6,745 nt of DNA, taken from contig SKMG01000115.1 in the NCBI GenBank assembly GCA_007121175.1, forward strand, positions 1 to 6,745. Direction: 5' to 3'. Positions within the stretch are counted from its first letter, which is position 1. Every line of letters starts with the position of its first letter. This DNA is from Trueperaceae bacterium. GTDB lineage: Bacteria; Deinococcota; Deinococci; Deinococcales; Trueperaceae. Below the pieces are notes generated by a model. It was not told the DNA's origin, did no database searches, and saw only the letters and a program-made list of their open reading frames with translations. Shown in pieces: positions 1 to 6,745 of this stretch. Made by a program: the position numbers and the translations under genes.

Positions 1-1226
1 CCGCGCTCCAGCGCCACGGCGACCAGCCGCCCCACCACCTCGTGCGCCTCGCGGAAGGGGAGCCCCTTGCGCGCGAGGTAGTCCGCGAGGTCGGTGGCGT
101 TGCTGTGACCGCGGCCGGCGGCGTGCCGGGTGCGCTCGGCGCGGAAGGTGATGCGCGGCAGCATGTCGGCGAGCAGCCGCAGGCTCACGGCCAGCGTGTC
201 GGCGGCGTCGAAGGCGCCGTGCTTGTCCTCCTGCATGTCCTTGTTGTAGGCCAGCGGCAGCCCCTTCATCACCGTCAGCAGCCCCATCAGCGCGCCGTAC
301 ACGCGGCCGGTCTTGCCGCGGATCAGCTCGCAGACGTCGGGGTTCTTCTTCTGCGGCATGATCGAGGAGCCGGTGGTGTGCGAATCGGGCAGCACCACGA
401 AGCCGAACTCCTGCGACGACCACACGATCAGTTCCTCGCACAGGCGTGAGAGGTGCATCATCGCGATCGAGGCGGCGCCCAAGAACTCGATCGCGAAGTC
501 GCGATCGGAGACCGCGTCGAGCGAGTTCGCGGCGGGGCCCTCGAAGCCGAGCAAGGCGGCGGTGCGGTGGCGGTCGATCGGGAAGCCGGTGCCGGCCAGC
601 GCGCCGGCGCCCAGCGGGCAGTCCTGATCGAGCCGCGTGAGCCCGTCGCGGAGCCGCCCCTGGTCGCGCGCCAGCATCTCGACGTACGCGAGCAGGTGGT
701 GCGAGAGCCGCACCGGCTGCGCCACTTGCAGGTGGGTGTAGCCGGGCATGATCACGTCGAGCTCGCGTTCGGCCACCTCGACGAGCGCCGCGCGCGTCTC
801 GTGCAGCAGCGCGATCAGGCGCCGGATGCGCCCGCGCAGCGCCAGCCGGAAGTCGGTGGCCACCTGGTCGTTGCGCGAGCGGGCGGTGTGGAGCTTACCG
901 CCGACCGGCCCGATCCGTTCGGTGAGGCGCCGCTCGAGGTTCATGTGGACGTCCTCGAGCTCGACCGACCAGTCGATCTCGCCGGCGTGCACCTCGCGCT
1001 CGAGCTCGCGCAGGCCCTCGACGAGCGCCGCGGCCTCCTCCGGGGTGACGATGCCTTGCTCGCCGAGCATGGTCGCGTGCGCGATGGAGCCGGCGATGTC
1101 CTCGAGCGCCATCACCTGATCCACCTCGATCGAGGCGTTGAACGCACTCACCAGCGCGTCGGTGGCCTCGCTGAAGCGGCCTCCCCACATGGCATGGCCG
1201 CGCGCCGGGTCGGGGGCGTGCTTCAC
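1..1226 (-). CDS. argH: Argininosuccinate lyase, C-terminus cut off by window edge
   Basis: ArgH splits argininosuccinate into arginine and fumarate, the last step of arginine synthesis, as a cytosolic homotetramer of the fumarase/aspartase superfamily. About 408 residues are visible of a usual 455-470, so roughly 50 C-terminal residues lie outside. MWGGRF, the family's near-invariant N-terminal motif, is at residues 13-18. The signature loop [11 protein letters not shown] is at 286-296 and holds the serine that acts as catalytic residue in this superfamily. The C-terminal ATDLADYL...FREAH block is also present. I chose the GTG at 1224-1226: it overlaps the GNAT stop as GTGA and has a GGGG stretch 5 bases upstream. 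The ATG at 1188-1190, beginning MWGGRF directly, has no visible ribosome binding site but is possible. It is the third gene of the argG unit. All key residues look intact, and the family call is near certain. Confidence 0.97.
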   Translation of the reverse strand, partial: MKHAPDPARGHAMWGGRFSEATDALVSAFNASIEVDQVMALEDIAGSIAHATMLGEQGIVTPEEAAALVEGLRELEREVHAGEIDWSVELEDVHMNLERRLTERIGPVGGKLHTARSRNDQVATDFRLALRGRIRRLIALLHETRAALVEVAERELDVIMPGYTHLQVAQPVRLSHHLLAYVEMLARDQGRLRDGLTRLDQDCPLGAGALAGTGFPIDRHRTAALLGFEGPAANSLDAVSDRDFAIEFLGAASIAMMHLSRLCEELIVWSSQEFGFVVLPDSHTTGSSIMPQKKNPDVCELIRGKTGRVYGALMGLLTVMKGLPLAYNKDMQEDKHGAFDAADTLAVSLRLLADMLPRITFRAERTRHAAGRGHSNATDLADYLARKGLPFREAHEVVGRLVAVALER

Positions 1227-1756
1227 GTGCGCCCCGCGCTCGCCCCGTTCGTACCGGGCGCCTTGGTCTGCCAGGTGCCGCCGACACGCTTGTGCAGCTC
1301 GACGTGTTCCGGCCCGCGAGCCCGCTCGAGGTAGCCGATGCGCGCGAAGTACCCGAGCTCCGCGGCCGGTGCGCTGCTCGACAGGCTGAGCGTGAGCAGC
1401 GGCACGTTGGCGCGGATCGCCGCGGCCTCGACCTTGGTGAGCAGCCAGCGGCCGTAGCCCTGGGCGCGGTGCTCCGGGTGGGTGACGACATCGACCTCCC
1501 AGCCGAGGGCCGTGTCGCGCCAGCGCAGCGCCGCGAGCGGCGCGTCGGCTTCGTCCTCGAGCATCAGCGCGCCGCCGTGCTCGAGCCACTCGCGCATCTC
1601 ACTCGCGCCCTCGGCCGCCTCGGGGCGGGCGCTGCGCCACAACGTCGAGAGCCGCTCGGCGTCACGCAGCGCGGCCCAGCGCAGCCGCGCGGCATCGTAC
1701 GCGCGTCCGGCAGGGCCGAGCAGCCGGGTGACGGCGCTTGCGCGGGTCACGTCCAC
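1223..1756 (-). CDS. GNAT-family N-acetyltransferase between argG and argH
   Basis: A 177-residue single-domain GNAT protein that should transfer an acetyl group from acetyl-CoA to an amine. The acetyl-CoA loop is clear: [13 protein letters not shown] at 90-102, with the R-A-Q-G-Y-G motif at 97-102 followed by the usual helix. A strand-rich LLTLSLS segment is at 120-126 and the C-terminal YFARIGY motif at 136-142. The start is a GTG one base after the argG stop, and the end overlaps argH by 4 bases, so it belongs to the arginine operon. Short GNATs can supply N-acetylglutamate synthase activity, and some bacteria carry a GNAT domain fused to ArgH (established knowledge); that makes an arginine role reasonable. 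It could equally acetylate another substrate. A second GTG at 1748-1750 is an alternative start. No membrane segment or signal peptide is visible. Confidence 0.88.
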   Translation of the reverse strand: MDVTRASAVTRLLGPAGRAYDAARLRWAALRDAERLSTLWRSARPEAAEGASEMREWLEHGGALMLEDEADAPLAALRWRDTALGWEVDVVTHPEHRAQGYGRWLLTKVEAAAIRANVPLLTLSLSSSAPAAELGYFARIGYLERARGPEHVELHKRVGGTWQTKAPGTNGASAGRT

Positions 1757-1757
1757 C

Positions 1758-2993
<1,236 letters not shown>

Positions 2994-2998
2994 GTCGT

Positions 2999-3003
2999 CC
3001 TCC
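2999..3003 (-). promoter_or_regulatory. Ribosome binding site of argG
   Basis: GGAGG on the minus strand, five bases before the argG ATG. It is the best Shine-Dalgarno match at any gene start in the window; the other starts rely on overlap coupling or weak G-runs. It lies only 11 bases downstream of the GGGTCGGGTC arm at 3015-3024, so leader folding could influence its accessibility. Confidence 0.75.
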
Positions 3004-3014
3004 GAGACGTATGC

Positions 3015-3103
3015 GACCCGACCCGTCGAAAACGGGCACGGCCGAGGGTCACGCTCCTGGGGGGAGCGTCTACCGGCGTCGTGCGCGTCGCGTGGGTCGG
3101 GTC
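3015..3103 (-). promoter_or_regulatory. Candidate attenuator in the argG leader (competing RNA pairings)
   Basis: In the minus-strand transcript GACCCGACCC (3103-3094) is perfectly complementary over 10 bases to GGGTCGGGTC (3024-3015), with 69 bases between. The first bases of the second arm also belong to a local hairpin, CCCGT (3036-3032), loop UUUCG, ACGGG (3026-3022). A further GACCC at 3050-3046 could pair with either GGGTC copy. The long-range pairing and the local hairpin share bases 3022-3024 and exclude each other. The upstream arm lies within the codons of a possible arginine-rich leader peptide, so a translating ribosome would block it. This is the layout of a translation-coupled attenuator. 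No U-run follows either stem, so any control might act on argG translation or Rho access instead of intrinsic termination. Pairings are seen; the regulatory function is inferred. Confidence 0.42.
3051..3069 (-). promoter_or_regulatory. Leader hairpin directly after the putative arginine-rich uORF
   Basis: ACGCTCC and GGAGCGT form a perfect 7-bp stem with a five-base CCCCA loop. The stem begins at the base immediately after the TAG stop (3070-3072) of the arginine-rich mini-ORF. A ribosome stalled on the arginine codons or paused at the stop would cover its left arm. No U-tract follows, so I do not call it a terminator. It may be the pause or antiterminator element of the leader. Confidence 0.42.
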
Positions 3104-3117
3104 ACCAGGGTTGGCAT
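3070..3117 (-). CDS. Possible arginine-rich leader peptide of argG (15 aa)
   Basis: A short ATG-to-TAG frame in the argG leader reads [15 protein letters not shown]. Six of 15 residues are arginine, five of them in the last six positions, and three of the six arginine codons are CGA. It ends exactly where a 7-bp hairpin starts, 76 bases before argG. Leader peptides rich in the pathway's amino acid are the hallmark of ribosome-mediated attenuation in biosynthetic operons (established knowledge). Against it: no good ribosome binding site is visible (AGGG lies 14 bases upstream, too far), and GC-rich DNA gives arginine codons freely. Its position just upstream of an arginine gene is what makes it credible. 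Confidence 0.33.
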   Translation of the reverse strand: MPTLVTRPTRRARRR

Positions 3118-3143
3118 CGTCGTCGCGGGAGCCCTGCAAGCAT
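3102..3143 (-). CDS. Alternative possible leader peptide of argG (13 aa, three consecutive CGA codons)
   Basis: A second short ATG-to-TGA frame, in a different register and overlapping the 15-residue one, reads [13 protein letters not shown]. Residues 7-9 are three consecutive CGA arginine codons. A GGGUG stretch eight bases before the ATG could be a weak ribosome binding site, better placed than anything before the longer-lived candidate. Its TGA overlaps the start of the GACCCGACCC pairing arm, so a terminating ribosome would cover that arm. At most one of the two frames need be real; both could be chance. Confidence 0.22.
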   Translation of the reverse strand: MLAGLPRRRCQPW

Positions 3144-3164
3144 ATGCACGGCACCCGAATACTG

Positions 3165-3206
3165 GCCCAACCTAGCACCGGCGCGGCTGACGGTCAAGGG
3201 TTGGGC
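3165..3206 (-). promoter_or_regulatory. Inverted repeat flanking the argG promoter (possible operator)
   Basis: On the plus strand GCCCAACC (3165-3172) and GGTTGGGC (3199-3206) are perfect 8-bp inverted copies, with centres 34 bp apart, about three helical turns. One arm covers most of the -10 element and the other lies just upstream of the -35 element. Two repressor half-sites bracketing a promoter would look like this. The arms are not AT-rich and do not resemble the classical ArgR box, so the binding protein, if any, is unknown. Confidence 0.3.
3169..3197 (-). promoter_or_regulatory. Predicted sigma70-type promoter of argG-GNAT-argH
   Basis: On the minus strand TTGACC (3197-3192) is followed by a 17-base spacer and TAGGTT (3174-3169), with TG at the extended -10 position (TGC before TAGGTT). 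The -35 matches the consensus at five of six bases; the -10 keeps its most important T, A and final T. Transcription would begin near 3162, giving a leader of about 165 bases before argG. It is the only convincing promoter I see between the LCP stop and argG. Position and spacing support it; no experimental evidence is available. Confidence 0.5.
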
Positions 3207-3277
3207 GAGCAGGGGCGCCGTCTTCAAAGCATCGAGGCGGCGCCGCCGCGCTCCGCGTCGCCGAGCTGCGGTCATGC
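3207..3277. other. Intergenic stretch after the LCP stop, no clear terminator
   Basis: Between the LCP stop and the argG promoter region I find a perfect 12-bp palindrome GGCGGCGCCGCC (3236-3247) and a second GGCGCC at 3214-3219 that could pair with its core. Neither is followed on the minus strand by a run of T, only by GCTTTG further on. It may slow or end LCP transcription with Rho, or LCP transcripts may continue into argG. No gene is seen here. Confidence 0.25.
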
Positions 3278-4615
3278 TCAATCGGGCGGCGTCACGACCA
3301 GGTCGGCGGCCGACGACACAGGTGGGCCGGCGCCGAAGGCGCGAGCGTCGTCTCCCAACACGAGCTGGATGCCCACCGAACGTCCGGCGACGGCTGGAAG
3401 CCGATCGATCTGCTGCTTCCCGACACCGAGCAGCGACGCGTAGAAGTCCGCGTCGCTCCAGTGCGGGGTGGTCACGACCAAGCGGCTGGGCGCCGGATCG
3501 ACGGAGGCCTCGCTGAGCAGCAACAGCTCCTCGGGCACGCCCATCGCTTTGAACCGCGCGACGTAGGCCGCGCCCGTACCCTCGCGGCCGCTCCGGTCGA
3601 GCACGTGGACGCGGGCCGCGGGCGCGTCGACCCAGGCCCGGCCGGTGCCGCCGAAGGTAGCAGCGAGGAAATCCTCGACCTCCCGGCGATCGACGTACAG
3701 TGCGCCCGAACCCTCCTGCTGATAGGTGGGCAAGGTCGCGACGCGCAGCTCGAGCCGCGTCAAGCGCGGCAGCAGTTCGCGCACGAGCGTCGGGCTCGCG
3801 TTGGTCTCGACATCGGCGAACAACAACTCGATGAGTTCCGGCAGCACCGTCACAGCGCGGACGTGTAGGTCGCGAACGCGCTGCAGCATCGCGAAGGCGA
3901 GGCTCTTGACGTTGTCGATGCGATCGAGGTCGCCGCGCGGCGAGTCGCGAAAGCGCACGAACCCAGCCGCGTTCTCGCCGTCGAGCACCTGTGGCCCCGG
4001 CTGGAGGTCGATGCGCAGCCCCGCGGCGCGATCGGTGTAGAGCATGCGGTAGGGCACGTTCACCTCCACCCCACCGAGCGCATCGACGACGCTCTCGAAC
4101 AGGTCGAGGTTGATCACCGCGTAGTAATCCACCGGCAGCCCGAGCAACTCCTCGACGCTGCGCCGCAGGCCCTCGGCACCTTGGTAGAAGTACATCGAGT
4201 TGATGCGGGTCTGCCAGGCGTCGAGGTAGATGTCGCGCGGAATGGCGATGAGGGTGACCACGTCACCGACCACCGACACGTAGATGATGGTGTCGGTGAG
4301 GTTGCCGTCGAGGCCGCGCGGTCCTCGGTAGTCCCAACCGACGATGCGGCCGCCGGCCCCGTAGATGGGGGTGCTCTGGTCGGTGTAGTACATGCGGTCG
4401 CGGCCGGCGAGCACGAAGCTCGACACCTTCGTCCCCTCCTCGACCCCGAGCAGCTCGCGCTGGAAGGCGGTGAGTTCGGTGCGCTGCACGTCGTGGCTCA
4501 GCCAGAAGCCCGCCAAGCCGATCGTCGCGATGACCAGCCCTAGGAACTGGAGCAGCTGCGCCTGGCGGCGCAACGCCCGAGCCGGGTCAGGGGGCGAGCC
4601 TGGTGCACGATGCAT
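3278..4615 (-). CDS. LytR-CpsA-Psr (LCP) family protein with C-terminal LytR_C domain
   Basis: LCP proteins are membrane-anchored enzymes that move polyprenyl-phosphate-linked glycopolymers onto peptidoglycan or other cell-surface acceptors. From the ATG at 4613-4615 the protein has 445 residues: a basic N-terminus, one membrane anchor at about 21-39, the LCP domain at about 65-245 and a LytR_C domain at about 334-422. Family hallmarks are TDTIIYVSV, IPRD (125-128), VDYYAVINLD, VVDALGGVEVNVP and FVRFR (219-223). The usual RxxRQ helix reads RIDNVK here, so the second arginine and the glutamine are absent; I recall a similar variant in Deinococcus. An ATG at 4670-4672 would add 19 residues, but that stretch has many A/T third positions, unlike the rest, so I reject it. 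No ribosome binding site is visible; a leaderless start with TACGCT eight bases upstream is possible. The polymer transferred is unknown. Confidence 0.9.
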   Translation of the reverse strand: MHRAPGSPPDPARALRRQAQLLQFLGLVIATIGLAGFWLSHDVQRTELTAFQRELLGVEEGTKVSSFVLAGRDRMYYTDQSTPIYGAGGRIVGWDYRGPRGLDGNLTDTIIYVSVVGDVVTLIAIPRDIYLDAWQTRINSMYFYQGAEGLRRSVEELLGLPVDYYAVINLDLFESVVDALGGVEVNVPYRMLYTDRAAGLRIDLQPGPQVLDGENAAGFVRFRDSPRGDLDRIDNVKSLAFAMLQRVRDLHVRAVTVLPELIELLFADVETNASPTLVRELLPRLTRLELRVATLPTYQQEGSGALYVDRREVEDFLAATFGGTGRAWVDAPAARVHVLDRSGREGTGAAYVARFKAMGVPEELLLLSEASVDPAPSRLVVTTPHWSDADFYASLLGVGKQQIDRLPAVAGRSVGIQLVLGDDARAFGAGPPVSSAADLVVTPPD

Positions 4616-4709
4616 GCATACGCAGCGTACCGCTGACGCATGGGGAAGGCTGCTGCGAGCGCCTGGTCTCATCCGCCGGCTGCGGTCTCGGCGCGCGAAC
4701 CCGCCGCGG

Positions 4710-4724
4710 GTGAGGGCTCCTCAC
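4710..4724 (-). terminator. Weak hairpin just after the EamA permease stop
   Basis: GTGAGG and CCTCAC form a perfect 6-bp stem with a three-base loop, beginning at the base after the permease TGA. It is followed by GC-rich sequence and no T-run, so as an intrinsic terminator it is poor. It may protect the 3' end of the transcript or separate the permease from the LCP gene. Low confidence in function. Confidence 0.22.
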
Positions 4725-5603
4725 TCAGGCTGGCGTCGCCGCTCGCCGCGTCGCCGTCGCGACCGCCGCCACCAGGATCAGGCCCGCTCCAGCGATCCCC
4801 AGCGGGCCGAGCCGCTCGCCGTAGATCGCCGCCGCCAGCGCTGCGGCCACGACCGGCTCGACGGTGGCGACCAGCACCGCCCGCGAGGCCTCCACCAGGC
4901 GCAGGCCGGTGTAGTAGATCAGGTACGCGAGGTAGGTCGAGACCAGCGCCAGGGCGATCAGCAGCCACCACGCCTCCGGACTCTTGGGCGCGAACTCGAC
5001 GAACGGAAGCAGGCCGAGCGCCCCGATCGGCATCACCAGCGCAAAGACCGTCACCGGCGCGTAGTGCGCGAGCACCCACTTGCCGAACAGGTAGTACGAG
5101 GCGTACGCCACGCCGGCCGCCAGGCCCCAGCCGAGCGACGTGAGCGACACGCGCACGCCGTGCGCGCCGGCGCCGGGCGCTGCCACCAGCACCACCCCTA
5201 TGAGCGTCAGCGCGAGCAGCGCCAGCTTGACCCTCGTGAGCCGCTCGCCGAGCAGCGGCCACGCCAGCAGCGTCACGAAGGCGGGCGCCGTGTAGAGCAG
5301 CACGACCGCGAGGCTGATGCCGCCGGTCTCGATCGCCAGCGCCAGCGCGGCGTAGAACAGCGTGACGCCGAGCAGCGCGAAGGCGGCGAGGTACGCCAGG
5401 TCGCGCGCGCTCCGCAGCCGCACGCCTCCGGTCAGGGCGGCGTGCAGCGCACATACCAGACCCCCTAGCGACGCCCGCCAGAAGGCGATCTCGAGCGGCG
5501 CGATGCCGCGATCGAGCAGCGCGCGCGAGAACGGTCCGAGGAGCGCCCACAGCACGGCGGCGCCGGTGACCAGGGCCAAGCCGTACCGGCGCACGCGGCT
5601 CAC
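4725..5603 (-). CDS. EamA/DMT-superfamily permease
   Basis: A 292-residue integral membrane protein of the drug/metabolite transporter superfamily, with about ten hydrophobic helices arranged as two EamA repeats. Each repeat ends with the typical helix-loop-helix: LLGERLTRVKLALLALTLIG at 117-136, and ATVEPVVAAAL...YGERLGPLGIAGAGLILVA at about 246-279. Members export or import small metabolites, often amino acids or drugs, but the substrate cannot be told from this sequence. The start is the GTG at 5601-5603, sharing a GTGA overlap with the stop of the upstream gene. A longer in-frame start at 5747 would only add out-of-frame sequence of the neighbour, which is not membrane-like, so I reject it. 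The two genes should be translationally coupled. It precedes the LCP gene by 109 bp; no functional link is evident. Confidence 0.9.
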   Translation of the reverse strand: MSRVRRYGLALVTGAAVLWALLGPFSRALLDRGIAPLEIAFWRASLGGLVCALHAALTGGVRLRSARDLAYLAAFALLGVTLFYAALALAIETGGISLAVVLLYTAPAFVTLLAWPLLGERLTRVKLALLALTLIGVVLVAAPGAGAHGVRVSLTSLGWGLAAGVAYASYYLFGKWVLAHYAPVTVFALVMPIGALGLLPFVEFAPKSPEAWWLLIALALVSTYLAYLIYYTGLRLVEASRAVLVATVEPVVAAALAAAIYGERLGPLGIAGAGLILVAAVATATRRAATPA

Positions 5604-6745
5604 ACGTCGGCGGCCAGCGGCTTCATGCCGAAGTCGTACGCCAGGTCCGGGCGGTCGCGGCGCAGGTCGTGCATCCGGCGCAGGTACGAGCTGAGCTCGA
5701 TCCCCCACGCCACGAGGTTCACCGCGTAGAGCGCGGCTAAGATCCACAGGCCGGTCAACAGCGGGAAGCCCAAGGGGCTCGTCGCCCAGCCGAGCTGCAC
5801 CAGCACGTCGATGCCGAATACCGCCCAGGGGACCAGCAGCAAGACGCCCCAGAGCTCGTCGGTGGCGCCGGCGCCGGGCACCAGCAGCGCCAGCACGTGA
5901 TACGCAAACGTCCGCGGCGCGTTGCGCGCCAGCCTTGAGCGCGGCACCAGCAGCAGCGCCAGGTGGAACAGGAAGAAGAGCAGGAAGGCGGCGAGCAGCA
6001 GCGAGATCGACCAGCCCGGGACGAACGGCGGCGTGGCACCGTCCAGCGTCTCGAACGGATTGCGGTAGGCGGCGGCCAGCGCCGCCGTCCAGGTGCCGGC
6101 GATCGCGGCGCGCACGGTCGTCGGAGATGGCGCCGGCACCGGCTGGCCAGCCTGGAGCGCCGCGAGGCGCGCCTCGGCCCCCGGCACGCCTTCGAGCACC
6201 GCCCGCTCGAGCAGCGCCCGGGCGCCGGTCTCGTCGCCGGCCCGGTAGAGGCCGTAGGCGTCGAGCAGGCGGCGCTGCCCCTCGTCCCCGGCTTCGGTCG
6301 GACGCAGCAGCGGCGCGACGTAGGGCGCGCTGAGGTGACCGCTGGCGACCGCGTTCACCGCAGGGTCGCCCTGTGCGGTCCAGACCGTGAGCGCCGCCAT
6401 GGCGTGCGCCGCGGCCAACAGCAAGACCAGCGACAGCTTCTCAGTGGTGCCGTAGTGCCGGATCGCGCGCCAGCGCCAGGCGGCGCCCGCCCGCCGGCCC
6501 GACTCGCGCGCCTGGCGGATCAGCATCGACTGCAGCCGCCAGTACTTCGCCACCAGCGTGAGGTGCAAGAACAGCACCGCCGCCACCAGCGCGCTGGCCG
6601 CGTACCAGCCGCCGCGGCCTAGGTTCACCGCGGCGTCGCTCAGGATCCGCCGCGCGGAGGTCGAGCCGAGTTCAGCCGCCTGCTGGCGCACGGCTTCAGC
6701 CGCGGCCGCATCGCCGGCCTCACGCAGGGCGTCGGCGTACTCGCG
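5600..6745 (-). CDS. Multi-span membrane protein with TPR-like segments, N-terminus outside window
   Basis: The frame is open to the right edge, so this is the C-terminal 381 residues of a longer protein; the GTG at 6689-6691 is just an internal codon. I do not recognise a named family. The first visible residues, EYADALREAGDAAAAEAV, look like one tetratricopeptide-type helix pair. Hydrophobic helices follow at about 46-68 and 104-122, then a soluble region of about 120 residues with another TPR-like unit (LLDAYGLYRAGDETGARALLERAV, about 159-182). Three more hydrophobic stretches lie at about 246-267, 282-318 and 327-350, the middle one containing LLVPGAG. The tail is short and charged. TPR units suggest protein-protein contacts, so a scaffold or assembly role at the membrane is possible, but this is inference. 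It is coupled to the EamA permease by a GTGA overlap. Confidence 0.75.
   Translation of the reverse strand, partial: REYADALREAGDAAAAEAVRQQAAELGSTSARRILSDAAVNLGRGGWYAASALVAAVLFLHLTLVAKYWRLQSMLIRQARESGRRAGAAWRWRAIRHYGTTEKLSLVLLLAAAHAMAALTVWTAQGDPAVNAVASGHLSAPYVAPLLRPTEAGDEGQRRLLDAYGLYRAGDETGARALLERAVLEGVPGAEARLAALQAGQPVPAPSPTTVRAAIAGTWTAALAAAYRNPFETLDGATPPFVPGWSISLLLAAFLLFFLFHLALLLVPRSRLARNAPRTFAYHVLALLVPGAGATDELWGVLLLVPWAVFGIDVLVQLGWATSPLGFPLLTGLWILAALYAVNLVAWGIELSSYLRRMHDLRRDRPDLAYDFGMKPLAADV

Noticed and set aside
453..1334. Long plus-strand open frame of 293 codons opposite argH
   Set aside because: It is the complement of a well-conserved ArgH sequence; its product is low-complexity and rich in R, A and H, as expected from antisense GC-rich codons.
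3022..3036. Intrinsic terminator in the argG leader
   Set aside because: The four T residues here lie at the end of the left arm and in the loop, not after the stem, so it does not fit a Rho-independent terminator.
3140..3147. GCATATGC palindrome, as an ArgR box
   Set aside because: Only 8 bp and without the AT-rich flanks of known ARG boxes; it probably just surrounds the ATG of the smaller mini-ORF.
4616..4672. 19-residue N-terminal extension of the LCP protein
   Set aside because: About 8 of its 19 codons end in A or T, against very few in the rest of the gene, and the shorter form already has a normal basic N-terminus and anchor.
4392..5468. Plus-strand open frame of 358 codons opposite the EamA gene
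   Set aside because: The product is a charged R/Q/H-rich string without domains, the expected antisense of a hydrophobic membrane protein.
5604..5747. N-terminal extension of the EamA permease to an upstream start
   Set aside because: The added 48 residues are the neighbour gene read out of frame, proline- and arginine-rich; the GTGA overlap start gives a normal-length permease.

Overview
The window is a gene-dense, GC-rich piece of bacterial chromosome (about 70% GC by eye, third codon positions almost all G or C). Every gene I can support lies on the minus strand, so it reads from high to low coordinates. From right to left: the 3' part of a TPR-like multi-membrane-span protein (5600-6745, running off the right edge); an EamA/DMT-type permease (4725-5603); a membrane-anchored LytR-CpsA-Psr (LCP) protein (3278-4615); a 284-bp intergenic region; then argG (1758-2993), a GNAT acetyltransferase (1223-1756) and argH (1-1226, C-terminus cut by the left edge).

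The best-supported unit is argG-GNAT-argH. ArgG joins citrulline and aspartate, and ArgH splits the product to arginine and fumarate. The GNAT gene sits between them with one spare base after argG and a 4-base GTGA overlap with argH, so the three should be transcribed together and probably translationally coupled. The GNAT may be a short N-acetylglutamate synthase or another arginine-linked acetyltransferase; its substrate cannot be read from sequence.

The part most worth attention is the argG leader. A TTGACC-N17-TAGGTT promoter is flanked by an 8-bp inverted repeat. Its roughly 165-nt leader could encode one or two tiny arginine-rich peptides ([15 protein letters not shown], and overlapping it [13 protein letters not shown]). 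The first ends exactly at a 7-bp hairpin. Further down, a GGGTCGGGTC segment can pair either with a segment inside the peptide codons or, for its first bases, with a neighbouring hairpin arm. This looks like an arginine-responsive attenuator, without an obvious U-tract terminator. It is inferred from sequence alone.

Upstream, the TPR-like and EamA genes share a GTGA overlap and form a second coupled pair. The LCP gene follows after 109 bp and may be transcribed separately.

Taxonomy is inference. The argG-GNAT-argH order, the sequence style of ArgG and the divergent LCP active-site region (RIDNVK where most families have RxxRQ) remind me of Deinococcota, perhaps a Trueperaceae-like lineage. 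No marker gene here settles it.
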